Part shown: positions 1 to 10,225 of the stretch, piece after piece
Layout of the letters: the number at the start of each line of letters is the position of its first letter
Position numbering within the stretch: the stretch's first letter is position 1
From: an uncultured bacterium
Lineage (GTDB): Bacteria; Verrucomicrobiota; Kiritimatiellia; CAIVKH01
Length of the DNA: 32,467 nucleotides
Assembly (NCBI GenBank): GCA_937958885.1
Contig: CALGMT010000026.1
Span: forward strand, 1-32,467
Direction: 5' to 3'
Translations under genes and position numbers: made by a program
The notes under the pieces: model-generated
Told to the model about the DNA's origin: nothing
Databases searched by the model: none
The model's input: only the letters and a program-made list of their open reading frames with translations

Positions 1-41
1 TCGGTTGAGGGCGGCCTTTTTTGCGCGGCGCGCGCGGCGGC

Positions 42-69
42 TTGCAGCGCGATGAAACTAGGGTATCGT
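42..69 (+). promoter_or_regulatory. Putative sigma-70-type promoter of the MATE gene
   Basis: TTGCAG (42-47) and TATCGT (64-69) are separated by 16 nt. The ATG at 81 comes 11 nt after the -10 box, so the predicted leader is only about 5 nt and holds no Shine-Dalgarno. The same -35/-10 arrangement, with an identical -10 hexamer, precedes aroC in this window. The call rests on resemblance to consensus only. Confidence 0.35.
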
Positions 70-80
70 CGCGGGCGCCT

Positions 81-1514
81 ATGTCGACTTCCGAGAATAC
101 GTGTGCGCCCGGCGGTTATCGCGAGGTGTTGAAGATTGCGTATCCACTGATCATCAGCACGGCGTCGTTTTCAGTGATGCAGTTCATCGACCGCGTGTTT
201 CTCGCGCAATATAGCTCGATTGCGATCCAGGCGGCGCTGCCCGCAGGATTGCTCGCGTTCACGCTCTGTTCGGGTTTTATGGCGCTGGCGGGCTACACAA
301 ACACCTTTGTCGCGCATTACTTCGGCAGCGGCGAGCGAACGGGGTGCGCGCGCGCGACGGCTCAAGGGGTATGGGTCGCGCTGTTTTCATGGCCGGTCAT
401 CCTCGCGCTGATCCCGTTCGGCCGCTGGCTGCTGCGCATTGCCGGGCATCCGGCCGATGTGTTGGAACAGGAGCTGGTCTATTACACGATCCTGATGCTG
501 GGCGGCGTCAGCATCCCACTGGGCGCAGCGATCAGCAGTTTTTTCACCGGGCGCGGCGACACGCTTACGAATATGTATGCGCAGATCGCGGGAAATGCCG
601 TCAATATCGCGCTGGATTATGCGCTGATTTTCGGCCGATGGGGCTTCCCCGAACTCGGGATCCGCGGAGCGGCGATCGCCACTGCGATCGCGGGCTTCGT
701 GCCGCCGCTGATTTTGGGCGTGATTTACCTGATGCCCCACCTGAGCGCGGAGTACGCGACGCGCGCGGAGTGGCGGTTCGACCGCGCGTTGTTCGCGCGT
801 CTGCTGCGCTTCGGCACGCCAGCGGGGCTGCATTTGTTTCTAGATGTCGCGTCATTTTCCGTCTTCGTGCTGCTTACAGGCAAGCTCGGCGCACTGTCGC
901 TCGCGGTGAGCAATATCGCGCTCAGCATCAACACGCTGGCGTTCATGCCGCTGCTCGGCATCAGTATCGCGGCGTCCACCTTGGTCGGGCAGTATCAGGG
1001 CCGCCGGCAGTCCGACATCGCGGAGCGGGCGGGCTGGACCTCGCTCAGGGTCGGATTGATCTACATGGGCTTCATGGCCGCGACGTATCTTGCGCTCCCG
1101 AAGTGGTATTTCCTGCTCTTCTCGGAGCGGGGCGGCGGCGGATTTGCGTTGGAGGAATTGCTCTCGATCGGCCGCTGGCTGCTCCTGCTGATGGCCTTGT
1201 GGGGGCTGCTCGACACGATCAATTTGGTGCTGGCCGGCGCGCTGAAGGGAGCGGGGGATACCCGGTTCGTGATGTGGTATTCCATCGCGATGGCGTGGGG
1301 CCTGTTCGTGCCCGGCTCCTGGCTGGTGATCGAGGTGTGGGATGGCGGCATTCTTGGCGCATGGGCCTTCCTCGCGTTTGTCATCATGGTGATTTCGAGC
1401 GGGTTCTACTGGCGCTTCAAAAAAGGGCGCTGGAAGCAGATCGACGTGATCGAGCGCCAAACTCCGCTTCCGCCCGCCAACGTAGGCCAGGAGGGCCGCG
1501 TGCTTTCCGACTAA
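81..1514 (+). CDS. MATE family multidrug/Na+ efflux protein
   Basis: An integral membrane antiporter of 477 residues, the usual MATE length, expected to export cationic drugs or metabolites in exchange for Na+ or H+. The translation shows about twelve hydrophobic segments in two similar halves. The first half holds the MATE-like run around FIDRVFLAQYSS and FTGRGDTLTNMY; the second holds the related run ending LAGALKGAGDTRFVMWYS. These paired G-R/K-G-x-GDT loops are typical of the family. The frame is open upstream to 21, but the ATG at 81 is the best start: the preceding residues are charged, and a promoter-like element lies just ahead. The gene converges on the carboxypeptidase gene with only 11 nt between them. 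The transported substrate cannot be told from sequence. Confidence 0.9.
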   Translation: MSTSENTCAPGGYREVLKIAYPLIISTASFSVMQFIDRVFLAQYSSIAIQAALPAGLLAFTLCSGFMALAGYTNTFVAHYFGSGERTGCARATAQGVWVALFSWPVILALIPFGRWLLRIAGHPADVLEQELVYYTILMLGGVSIPLGAAISSFFTGRGDTLTNMYAQIAGNAVNIALDYALIFGRWGFPELGIRGAAIATAIAGFVPPLILGVIYLMPHLSAEYATRAEWRFDRALFARLLRFGTPAGLHLFLDVASFSVFVLLTGKLGALSLAVSNIALSINTLAFMPLLGISIAASTLVGQYQGRRQSDIAERAGWTSLRVGLIYMGFMAATYLALPKWYFLLFSERGGGGFALEELLSIGRWLLLLMALWGLLDTINLVLAGALKGAGDTRFVMWYSIAMAWGLFVPGSWLVIEVWDGGILGAWAFLAFVIMVISSGFYWRFKKGRWKQIDVIERQTPLPPANVGQEGRVLSD

Positions 1515-1526
1515 CGCGTGCGCGTT
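1513..1526. terminator. GC-rich dyad between convergent genes
   Basis: AACGCG-TG-CGCGTT is a perfect 6-bp inverted repeat. It overlaps the TAA stop of the MATE gene and touches the last base of the stop codon of the opposing carboxypeptidase gene. It could act as a small shared hairpin. There is no T-tract on either strand, so a factor-independent terminator is not established. Confidence 0.25.
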
Positions 1527-2572
1527 CAGCGCTTCAGAAGGCCCTTTTTGAGGTCGCCCGGGCGACGAAGCCGGGCGTAGATGAAAAAGCCAATTCCCGA
1601 AACGATTACGATCATTAGAGGCCATCGCCACCATGCGCGCGGGGTGGCGGGCTCGGCGAGTTCTTCCGGGATTTCGGCGGTTTCCTTGTTCGTTTCGACG
1701 AAAGTCGGCGTCTGTTGCGGCGGCGGGGGGAGCGGCGGAGCCGCGAGAAACCCGGCGGTCAGCAGTTCGCGCGCTTTGGCGTCGCGCAACTGGCGATTTT
1801 CGCTGCCGAGAACCGCCGCGATGAGCCGGACGCCGTTTCGTTGCGCTGTGGCGAGGATCGAATAGCCGGCGGCGCGAAAATATCCGGTCTTAAATCCATC
1901 CACGCCTTCGAACTCGCCGAGCAGGTTGTTGTGATTTCGCATGATGAAGCTGTCGTTTCGAAATCCGCGCTCCTTGATGGCCGTGTAGCGGAACACGAGC
2001 GGTTGCGCGAGTAGGGCGCGACCCAACAGCGCAAGGTCGCGGGCGGTGGTCACATCCGGCGTCGCGTCGGCGCCGGGCGGGAGGCCATGCTCGCTGATAA
2101 AGCGGGTATTCTTCATCCCCAGCGCGGCGGCCTTCTGGTTCATCATCTTCACAAATGCCTCGCGCGTGCCGGCGACGTGCTGGGCGAGGGCGACGGCGGC
2201 GTCGTTCGCGGATTGGATCATCAGCGCGTCGAGCAGCTCGTCTACGGTGAATATCTCGCCTTCCTTCAGGTACACCTGGGATCCGCCCATACGCGCGGCC
2301 TCCGCGCTCACGCGCACGCGCTCGCCCAGCCGGATGGCGCCCGCGTCCACCTTCTCCAGTACGAGCAGAAGGGTCATCAACTTGATCACGCTGGCGGGAT
2401 AGCCGATGGCGTCGGCGTTGTCTTCAAATAGAACAGCGCCATCGGCGGCGTTGATCACAATGGCGCCGCGATAGGGATTGGTCGCGAGCTGTTCAGTCCG
2501 CGCGAAGGTCGGACCGGCGCACACGAGGCCGGCGAAACAGGATACAGCGAGTAGGCGTTTAATCATGCGCAT
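1526..2572 (-). CDS. D-alanyl-D-alanine carboxypeptidase (PBP5-type, peptidase S11)
   Basis: A periplasmic penicillin-binding protein that removes the terminal D-alanine from peptidoglycan pentapeptides. From the ATG at 2572 it has 348 residues. It starts with a signal peptide (about 1-25), then the three active-site motifs in order: SVIK (S61 nucleophile, K64), SAN (121-123) and KTG (228-230). A proline-rich linker follows, then one C-terminal transmembrane helix with a basic tail. The family is usually anchored by an amphipathic C-terminal helix, so a true membrane span here is a variation. The frame stays open upstream to 2764, but the signal peptide begins at 2572 (or two codons later, at 2566). 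It is divergent from the helicase gene. The exact paralogue name (dacA, dacC or dacF) cannot be assigned. Confidence 0.92.
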   Translation of the reverse strand: MRMIKRLLAVSCFAGLVCAGPTFARTEQLATNPYRGAIVINAADGAVLFEDNADAIGYPASVIKLMTLLLVLEKVDAGAIRLGERVRVSAEAARMGGSQVYLKEGEIFTVDELLDALMIQSANDAAVALAQHVAGTREAFVKMMNQKAAALGMKNTRFISEHGLPPGADATPDVTTARDLALLGRALLAQPLVFRYTAIKERGFRNDSFIMRNHNNLLGEFEGVDGFKTGYFRAAGYSILATAQRNGVRLIAAVLGSENRQLRDAKARELLTAGFLAAPPLPPPPQQTPTFVETNKETAEIPEELAEPATPRAWWRWPLMIVIVSGIGFFIYARLRRPGDLKKGLLKR

Positions 2573-2736
2573 AACGTCCGCGCGCGCCGCGAAGGGGTCA
2601 AGGAAGAATGCGATTGCTGTTTTGAGTTGGGCTCGCTCGCGCAAGGGGCGTCGCTGCGCGCGGTCGGAATTGGGATTGATCGCGGCGGATGGTGTAGTAT
2701 TTTCATATCTCTTGCACGTGTCGAAATCCGCCGCAT

Positions 2737-2741
2737 AGGAG
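2737..2741 (+). promoter_or_regulatory. Ribosome binding site fixing a GTG start
   Basis: AGGAG lies 6 nt before the GTG at 2748. It is one of the few clear Shine-Dalgarno sequences in this window, and it supports GTG as the real start of the SNF2 gene. Confidence 0.65.
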
Positions 2742-2747
2742 TGCCGG

Positions 2748-5700
2748 GTGGGTGTTCCGTTCACACTGAAAATGTTGATGGATTGGGCCGGTTCGGCCGT
2801 TTTCCGCGACGCGCAGACCCTCTACGAGCGGGGCGCCGTTCTGGAGGCTGTTTTTGATCCTCCCATGATTCGGGGTACCCTTTCGTTCGGGAATCGTACG
2901 ATCAATACCCGCGCGAAGGTGCATCAGGACGGGACGTGCGAAAACCTATGCCCCTGCCGCGACAGCACCGAACGGGGCATCATCTGCGCCCACGTGGTCG
3001 CGGTCGGGCTCGCCCTCGTGAAACGGCATGCGGACCCCGATCGCGAACGCAAGCACCTGGAAGAAGCGCGCAAGGCTGCACGGCTCGCAAAGGTGGACGA
3101 GTCCGCCTATCTGAAACGTGTGACGACGCCGCAGGCGGGGGCACAGCCCGCGCGCGTCGTGCTCTGCCTTGCGTCCGGCTGGCGGGATGCCTGCGCGGAG
3201 GCCTTGCAGGGCCGACCCGCGCGCGTGCCGCTGTTGTGCGCGCTGGATGGCAAACAGGGTCGCCGCCGCATTGAAGACGCCGATCGAAAGGCGATCTATT
3301 TTCTGACAAAGAAAGATGAATCCATTCTGTTCGTGCTCGAGGATGTGTGCGAAGGGCCTGCTCGCAGTCGCGTGGAGCTCGCGCCGGCTGATTTGATTAA
3401 TGTGCTGAACCTGCACACCGGCAAACCGCTGTATGAGGAGGGCCGTTCGGAGGACCTGACTGTCAACGCCGCCCCTATGCAGTCGGTGTTGAAAATGGAT
3501 CTCGATCCCGCCACGGGTGAACTGATCCTGGATCTCCAGACGGCGCTGCCGTTCAGCCCTAACGGCCATCGACCTACCTACATCGTCGCCGGAAAGGCGG
3601 GCTGGGTTTATGACAACGGACACTTCTGGCCGCTACAGGGGCTGTTGCCGCCTCCGTTGCGCACGATCTACATCGAACCGGTCCGTATACCGCGCGAGGC
3701 GGTGCCGCGTTTCCTCCAACAGGAATTACCGCTATTGCAGCAGCATCTGCCGGTGCAGACGGATGTCTCCCTGGACCTCTTCTCGCTCGAGCCGGCCGCG
3801 CCGCGCTTCCGGCTGTTCGTCAAAGGAAGCCCGGCGTCGCTTGCCGCCGTGCTCTATGCGGAATACGGGCCCGTTTCGCTCATCGCCGGGAAGCAGGACG
3901 CCCAAGGTCATTTTGCGCTGCCGGATCCGGAGGATTTGCTCCGATTTCTGGTCCGGAATCCGCCCGCCGAATCGCAGGCCTTGGCCCGGCTGGCCGAGTT
4001 GGGAATTCGCGGAATCGCGGGAGACCAATTGGAGCCGCTCGTCGGATGCCGCGAGGTGCTGAATTTCCTCGGCCGCGATCTGCCGGCGCTCCGCCGCCTC
4101 GGCTGGCGGGTGGAGTTCGAGGGGACGGTGCGCGAGTTGGCGGAAACAACGCCGTCTGTGACGCCGGTCGTACACGTTCGGGAACAGGGCGGAAGCGATT
4201 GGTTCGAGGTCGATTTCGAATTCGATGACGGCGCCGGCGGCGCGTTGACGCCCGCGGAGGTGCAGCGCGCGCTGTTGAAGGGGGAGTCCTACATCGAGCG
4301 CAACGGGCGGACCATCCTGCTCGACACCGGCGCCATCTCCGCCATGAACGAAGTTTTCTCCGACTGCGCGGTGGGCGAAGGCACCCGGCCCGGCAGCTTC
4401 CGGCTCTCCGGCATTTATGCGTCGTATGTGAAATCTTCGCTCGATGCGCTCGACGGCGTGGATGTCGAGGCGGCGCCGCCATGGATTGCCGCTGCCCGCC
4501 GCCAGAACCGCGAATTGAAGATCGAGCCTGTCCAGCTCCCGCCGCAACTGGACGCTACGCTGCGCGCCTATCAGCGCGACGGCGTCGCCTGGTTGCGATT
4601 CCTCGAAGTCAACGGATTCGCGGGCATCCTGGCCGACGAAATGGGGCTCGGAAAGACCCTGCAAACGCTCGCCTGGCTCGCGCTCGAGCGAGCGAATCCG
4701 GAGTGCGCCGGCAAGCCTTCGCTGATCGTTTGCCCCACCAGCCTGGTTGAAAATTGGGTCGAAGAGGCGGCGCGCTTCACGCCGAACCTGCGCGTGATGT
4801 CCATCGCAGGGAGCGCGCGCCACGAGAAATGGAGCGAGGTGTCGTCTCACGATGTGATCGTAACGTCCTACGCCTTGCTGCGCCGGGACATCGCGCAATA
4901 CATGGGTCACGAGTTTGCCTGCTTCGTGCTCGACGAGGCCCAGCACATCAAGAACCGATCTACGCAAAATGCGATCGCCGCCAAGCGGCTGCGCGCTGCG
5001 CATCGGCTCGTGCTCACCGGCACGCCCATCGAGAACAGCGTGTCTGATTTGTGGTCGATCATGGACTTTCTGATGCCCGGCTACCTCGGTTCGCACGAGA
5101 ACTTTCGCGCGGCCTACGAACAGCCAATCGCGCGCGGGGACCGGGAGGGCGAGGCGGCGCAGGCGCGCCTGCGCCGCAAGCTGCACCCCTTCCTGCTGCG
5201 CCGGCTCAAGCGCGAGGTCGCGACAGACCTCCCGCCGAAAATCGAGAAACTCGCGATGTGCTCGCTCACCGCGGACCAGCAAACCGTGTACAAGGAACTG
5301 CTGGACGCCTCCCGCCGCAAGGTGTTCGACATGGTGATGAAACAGGGCTTCCAGCGCTCGCGCATGGAAATTCTCAAGACGCTGCTGCGCCTGCGCCAGG
5401 TGTGCTGCCATCTCGAGTTGCTCAAGCTGCCGGGCCTTGAAAGCAGCATGCCTTCCGCGAAACTGGATTTGTTTTTCGAACTGCTCGACGAAGTATTGGA
5501 CGGCGGCCACCGCGCGCTGGTCTTCAGTCAATTCACCTCCATGCTCGCGATTCTCAAGCGGGAACTCGATCAACGGGGCATCGCCTATTGCTACCTCGAC
5601 GGCGCCACGCAGGAGCGGCTCAAGGTCGTCCACGAGTTCAATACGAACAGGAAAATCCCGATTTTCCTCATCAGCCTAAAAGCCGGCGGCACCGGCTTGA

Positions 5701-5963
5701 ACCTGACCGGCGCTGACACGGTGATTCATTACGATCCGTGGTGGAACCCCGCGGTCGAGGATCAGGCGACCGATCGCGCGTACCGCATCGGCCAGAAGCG
5801 CACGGTGTACAGCATGAAGCTGATCACCAAGGGCACCGTCGAGGAAAAGGTGCTCGACTTGCAAAAGCGCAAAAAAGCGGTCATCGACGCCACGCTCGAG
5901 ACCGACGAGCAGGTGCTGGGCGCGATGAACTGGGAGGATGTCCAGGAACTACTGAGCTTGTAG
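2748..5963 (+). CDS. SWIM zinc-finger SNF2/HepA-type helicase
   Basis: A 1071-residue ATP-dependent DNA translocase of the bacterial Snf2 group, probably remodelling protein-DNA or RNA polymerase complexes. Visible parts: an N-terminal SWIM zinc finger, C68-x-C70-x9-C80-x-H82, thought to bind DNA or protein; a long helicase-associated region (about 100-580); and the SNF2 ATPase with motif I DEMGLGKT (K636), motif II DEAQ (729-732) and motif III LTGTPIENS. The helicase C-terminal domain has SLKAGGTGLNLTGAD and the arginine-finger motif QATDRAYRIGQ (1006-1016). All key motor residues look intact. The DEAQ box, in place of DEAH, is common in bacterial members. It is a single-gene unit that converges on the transglutaminase-like gene with 35 nt between. 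The biological role of this bacterial subgroup is poorly defined. Confidence 0.93.
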   Translation: MGVPFTLKMLMDWAGSAVFRDAQTLYERGAVLEAVFDPPMIRGTLSFGNRTINTRAKVHQDGTCENLCPCRDSTERGIICAHVVAVGLALVKRHADPDRERKHLEEARKAARLAKVDESAYLKRVTTPQAGAQPARVVLCLASGWRDACAEALQGRPARVPLLCALDGKQGRRRIEDADRKAIYFLTKKDESILFVLEDVCEGPARSRVELAPADLINVLNLHTGKPLYEEGRSEDLTVNAAPMQSVLKMDLDPATGELILDLQTALPFSPNGHRPTYIVAGKAGWVYDNGHFWPLQGLLPPPLRTIYIEPVRIPREAVPRFLQQELPLLQQHLPVQTDVSLDLFSLEPAAPRFRLFVKGSPASLAAVLYAEYGPVSLIAGKQDAQGHFALPDPEDLLRFLVRNPPAESQALARLAELGIRGIAGDQLEPLVGCREVLNFLGRDLPALRRLGWRVEFEGTVRELAETTPSVTPVVHVREQGGSDWFEVDFEFDDGAGGALTPAEVQRALLKGESYIERNGRTILLDTGAISAMNEVFSDCAVGEGTRPGSFRLSGIYASYVKSSLDALDGVDVEAAPPWIAAARRQNRELKIEPVQLPPQLDATLRAYQRDGVAWLRFLEVNGFAGILADEMGLGKTLQTLAWLALERANPECAGKPSLIVCPTSLVENWVEEAARFTPNLRVMSIAGSARHEKWSEVSSHDVIVTSYALLRRDIAQYMGHEFACFVLDEAQHIKNRSTQNAIAAKRLRAAHRLVLTGTPIENSVSDLWSIMDFLMPGYLGSHENFRAAYEQPIARGDREGEAAQARLRRKLHPFLLRRLKREVATDLPPKIEKLAMCSLTADQQTVYKELLDASRRKVFDMVMKQGFQRSRMEILKTLLRLRQVCCHLELLKLPGLESSMPSAKLDLFFELLDEVLDGGHRALVFSQFTSMLAILKRELDQRGIAYCYLDGATQERLKVVHEFNTNRKIPIFLISLKAGGTGLNLTGADTVIHYDPWWNPAVEDQATDRAYRIGQKRTVYSMKLITKGTVEEKVLDLQKRKKAVIDATLETDEQVLGAMNWEDVQELLSL

Positions 5964-5998
5964 CGCGCTCAATCCGCGCCGCCGCCGTGCGTCTCCGT

Positions 5999-7747
5999 TC
6001 ACACCGTGTAGCTGCCCCGCAGCGCGCGGGAGAATGGCCATTCGATCGCGAGGTCAGGCCCCTGCAACGAAGCCCGCCCCGGCTCAAACTCCAGGCGGAG
6101 GGCGGCGTCCGGATGGCGTGATCTCCAGATGTTGGCCAGGCAAAGAATGCGCTCCAGGCCGTCGCCGCGCTGATAATTCCAGACCTCATCGGGCTGGGCG
6201 ACGCGCATTCCCTCGTAAATGGATTCGTCCGGCAGCGCGGCGATGCGATCGATCACTTCCCGGTCGGAAAGTCCGGCAGTCCCGCCGATCGAAACCGGAT
6301 TGCGCTCCATCGCCGCGCGAATGATCGGAGTCGGATCAATACGAGCAAAGTCGCGTGCGGCGTAGAAGGCGAGGTCGGCGGAAGGATGCGCATCGCGGAT
6401 GGATTCGAGATGCGCGATGATCTCCTCCCGAGACATCTCCGGCGTCAGACCGAGCGCCGGCCCGGCAATAAAGCGATGGGCCGCCGCGCGGTCCGGAAGG
6501 CGCGGCTCGAGGCGCGCGAACGCGACCAACTTGTTCACCACATCGCGCGATTTGCTGCAGTGACAGTCCAGCGCGATCGCGAGCCGTTCTATGTCCGCGG
6601 GATTGCTGATGTCGACGTGCGCTTTTTTGAAGAATTCATCGAATCGATTGAGCAGCAGACGATCGGGCAACGGGTCCGGAAAAAATTCGTCCTCGTCGAT
6701 CTCCGCGAGCAGCCGTTCGCGGGTCGCATCGCTGACCTTGTAGCTGCTGTTGTGTTCGTAGGCGTAGACGCGCTCCGCAGGAATATAACGCGCCTTGCCG
6801 TGCGCGTCGTAGCGGAGTTGGAAGCACTTTTGCAGGGCGCTCTGGTCGCGGAGAAAATTCGCCATGATTTCCATCGTGATCGGCGTTTCCAAATAGCGGC
6901 GCAGCGATGCGGAAAACCGGCGGTAGACCTCCGGATCGATCGTCGCTTCGGGATAAACGCAATGCATGTAGCCGGTGTGATGCGCGACGATGGTGACCTG
7001 CTCGTGCCGCAGCGCGCGCTGCGCCTTCGCGGTCTGTTCGGTCCCGTTGAACCACATATTTTTGGTCACGATGCGGCGGTTGTTGGTCAACACGCCGTCG
7101 TTGAGATCGATAAAATTTTGCGAATGCAGCGGCGTCGCCAACAGATAGATGTGGTCCAGCGACACGCCGCACACGACGAACAGCGCCGCGGCGTAAAGCG
7201 TCGAGAGCGACACGCACTCGCCCGCGCCGCGCGTGAATCCGGGCTTGTGGCGGAAGGCATCCATCGCCTCGATTGTCTCCGTCTTCCAGTAGGGGATGAC
7301 GTTGCCCTCGTATTTATCGAGGCCGAAGTGGCGGCGGATATCGAGGTCGAAATAGTATTTGTCGCCTTCGTAACCGAAGAGCGCGTTGCTTCGGCTGATC
7401 GTGGCCTCGTCCATCCACGGCGCGAAGCGGGCGAGTTCCCGTTCTTTCGTGGTCAGCCCCCAGGTATCGAGGTCGAGATTGAACTCGTAGCGGTCGATAA
7501 TGAACTGCTTGAGACGCAGCACGCGGCGGTAGGGCGTCATCTTGTGGATTCCCGCGAACCACGGGTCCTCCCGCCAGCGCCATAGCCGGGGCGACATGAT
7601 GTTCGCCAGGACGAGGCTGTAGAGCAGTTCCGGGAACACGAAAATCTCCATATCCGACAGCGTGGCCGCGGAGGAGTATTTCTCAAGGAGCGCCGGCGGC
7701 GCCTGCCGCGCCGGCGTTAGAGCGGGGGGTGATTGCATGACATACAT
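5999..7747 (-). CDS. Uncharacterised transglutaminase-like cysteine protein
   Basis: A 582-residue protein that I cannot assign to a named family. It has no signal peptide, so it is probably cytoplasmic. Between residues 176 and 217 there is a pattern like the papain/transglutaminase core: GECVSLSTLYAAALF with candidate nucleophile C178, then a GVSLDHIYLL strand, H208 in TPLHSQNF, and D214 or D217 as candidate third residue. The rest, rich in aromatic and charged residues, resembles nothing I recognise. It lies 79 nt downstream of pgl on the same strand and may be the last gene of the pnt-pgl run. The start at 7747 has no clear ribosome binding site; an in-frame ATG at 7738 is equally possible. 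Catalytic activity is inferred from the motif alone. Confidence 0.6.
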   Translation of the reverse strand: MYVMQSPPALTPARQAPPALLEKYSSAATLSDMEIFVFPELLYSLVLANIMSPRLWRWREDPWFAGIHKMTPYRRVLRLKQFIIDRYEFNLDLDTWGLTTKERELARFAPWMDEATISRSNALFGYEGDKYYFDLDIRRHFGLDKYEGNVIPYWKTETIEAMDAFRHKPGFTRGAGECVSLSTLYAAALFVVCGVSLDHIYLLATPLHSQNFIDLNDGVLTNNRRIVTKNMWFNGTEQTAKAQRALRHEQVTIVAHHTGYMHCVYPEATIDPEVYRRFSASLRRYLETPITMEIMANFLRDQSALQKCFQLRYDAHGKARYIPAERVYAYEHNSSYKVSDATRERLLAEIDEDEFFPDPLPDRLLLNRFDEFFKKAHVDISNPADIERLAIALDCHCSKSRDVVNKLVAFARLEPRLPDRAAAHRFIAGPALGLTPEMSREEIIAHLESIRDAHPSADLAFYAARDFARIDPTPIIRAAMERNPVSIGGTAGLSDREVIDRIAALPDESIYEGMRVAQPDEVWNYQRGDGLERILCLANIWRSRHPDAALRLEFEPGRASLQGPDLAIEWPFSRALRGSYTV

Positions 7748-7826
7748 CTACCGCTTTGTCGGTCATGCCGCCAGTTTCCTTTCAGCGGCGCTGCGGGAGG
7801 GCCTCCGGACCCGCCGGGAAGAGGTC

Positions 7827-8549
7827 TCATGCGAACGGCCATGCGGCCGAATCACACCACAATTCGACGCCGCGATGGCCCTGCAAGGCGAGTCCTGCCG
7901 CGATGGTGCGCGGCGCCTTCACCAATCGCTCCGCCATTGCCCGCTTGTCTTCGCCCGCAACCGCCACGATCACACGCCCGATGTGCCGGAACACCAGCGG
8001 CGTTGCGCTGACGCCCTCCAGCCCGTCGGGCCTCTGTACGCCGATTGCCCAGCGGCCCTCTGCCTCCCGAATGTGCGCCTCTGAAAATAGCGACGCCGTG
8101 TGTCCATCCGCGCCGAGTCCCAGCAGGCCGAGCGGCGCGTGCATATCGGGCGCAAAAAGCCGCCGCAATGCCGCGGCGTACTCCGCCGCCGCCTCCTGCA
8201 GCGTGCGCTCGCCGCGCACGCGCAGGATGTGTTCCTCGGAAATGCCGGCGGAATGGAACAGCGGCGCGATATGGCGATAGTTGCTTTTCGGATGGTCGGG
8301 CGGGACAAGGCGATCGTCCGAAAAAAAGATCCGCGCGCCGGGCTGAACCACGGGCCGGCGCTCCGCGAGGAGGCGATAGGCGGCCATCGGTGTGGACCCG
8401 CCCGCGAGCATAATCGCGCGCGACGCGGCGCCGGGCGCGGACAGGGCCTCGCCGATCGCGTCGCAGAGTGCGCGGGCGAGCGCTTCGGGGTCCGCGAAAC
8501 GCAACGTGCGCATCATGATGCCGCAGGCCGGCGCGGGGCGTAGCTCCAT
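7827..8549 (-). CDS. pgl: 6-phosphogluconolactonase
   Basis: Hydrolyses 6-phosphogluconolactone to 6-phosphogluconate, the second step of the oxidative pentose phosphate pathway, in the cytoplasm. The 240 residues match the short NagB-fold type: the phosphate-binding AGGSTP loop, then FFSDDRLVPPDHPKSNY, then GLGADGHTASLFS, which carries the catalytic histidine region. The gene begins 7 nt after the stop of pntB on the same strand, so it is very probably cotranscribed with the transhydrogenase genes. Homologues generally start near MRTLRF, so the ATGs at 8516 or 8513 are alternatives to 8549. I see no clear Shine-Dalgarno for any of the three, and translational coupling is likely. Confidence 0.93.
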   Translation of the reverse strand: MELRPAPACGIMMRTLRFADPEALARALCDAIGEALSAPGAASRAIMLAGGSTPMAAYRLLAERRPVVQPGARIFFSDDRLVPPDHPKSNYRHIAPLFHSAGISEEHILRVRGERTLQEAAAEYAAALRRLFAPDMHAPLGLLGLGADGHTASLFSEAHIREAEGRWAIGVQRPDGLEGVSATPLVFRHIGRVIVAVAGEDKRAMAERLVKAPRTIAAGLALQGHRGVELWCDSAAWPFA

Positions 8550-8556
8550 GGGCCGA

Positions 8557-9930
<1,374 letters not shown>

Positions 9931-9934
9931 GGCC

Positions 9935-10221
<287 letters not shown>

Positions 10222-10225
<4 letters not shown>

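Noticed and set aside
2670-2703. A promoter for the SNF2 gene (TTGGGA, TTGATC and TAGTAT or TATTTT combinations)
   Set aside because: Each pairing has either a poor hexamer or an odd spacing (13 or 19 nt; 16 nt only with a weak -10 box), so none was strong enough to list.
7748-7826. A terminator between pgl and the transglutaminase-like gene (GGAGG-G-CCTCC)
   Set aside because: The stem has one base in its loop and no following T-run, so it cannot form as drawn. Cotranscription remains possible.
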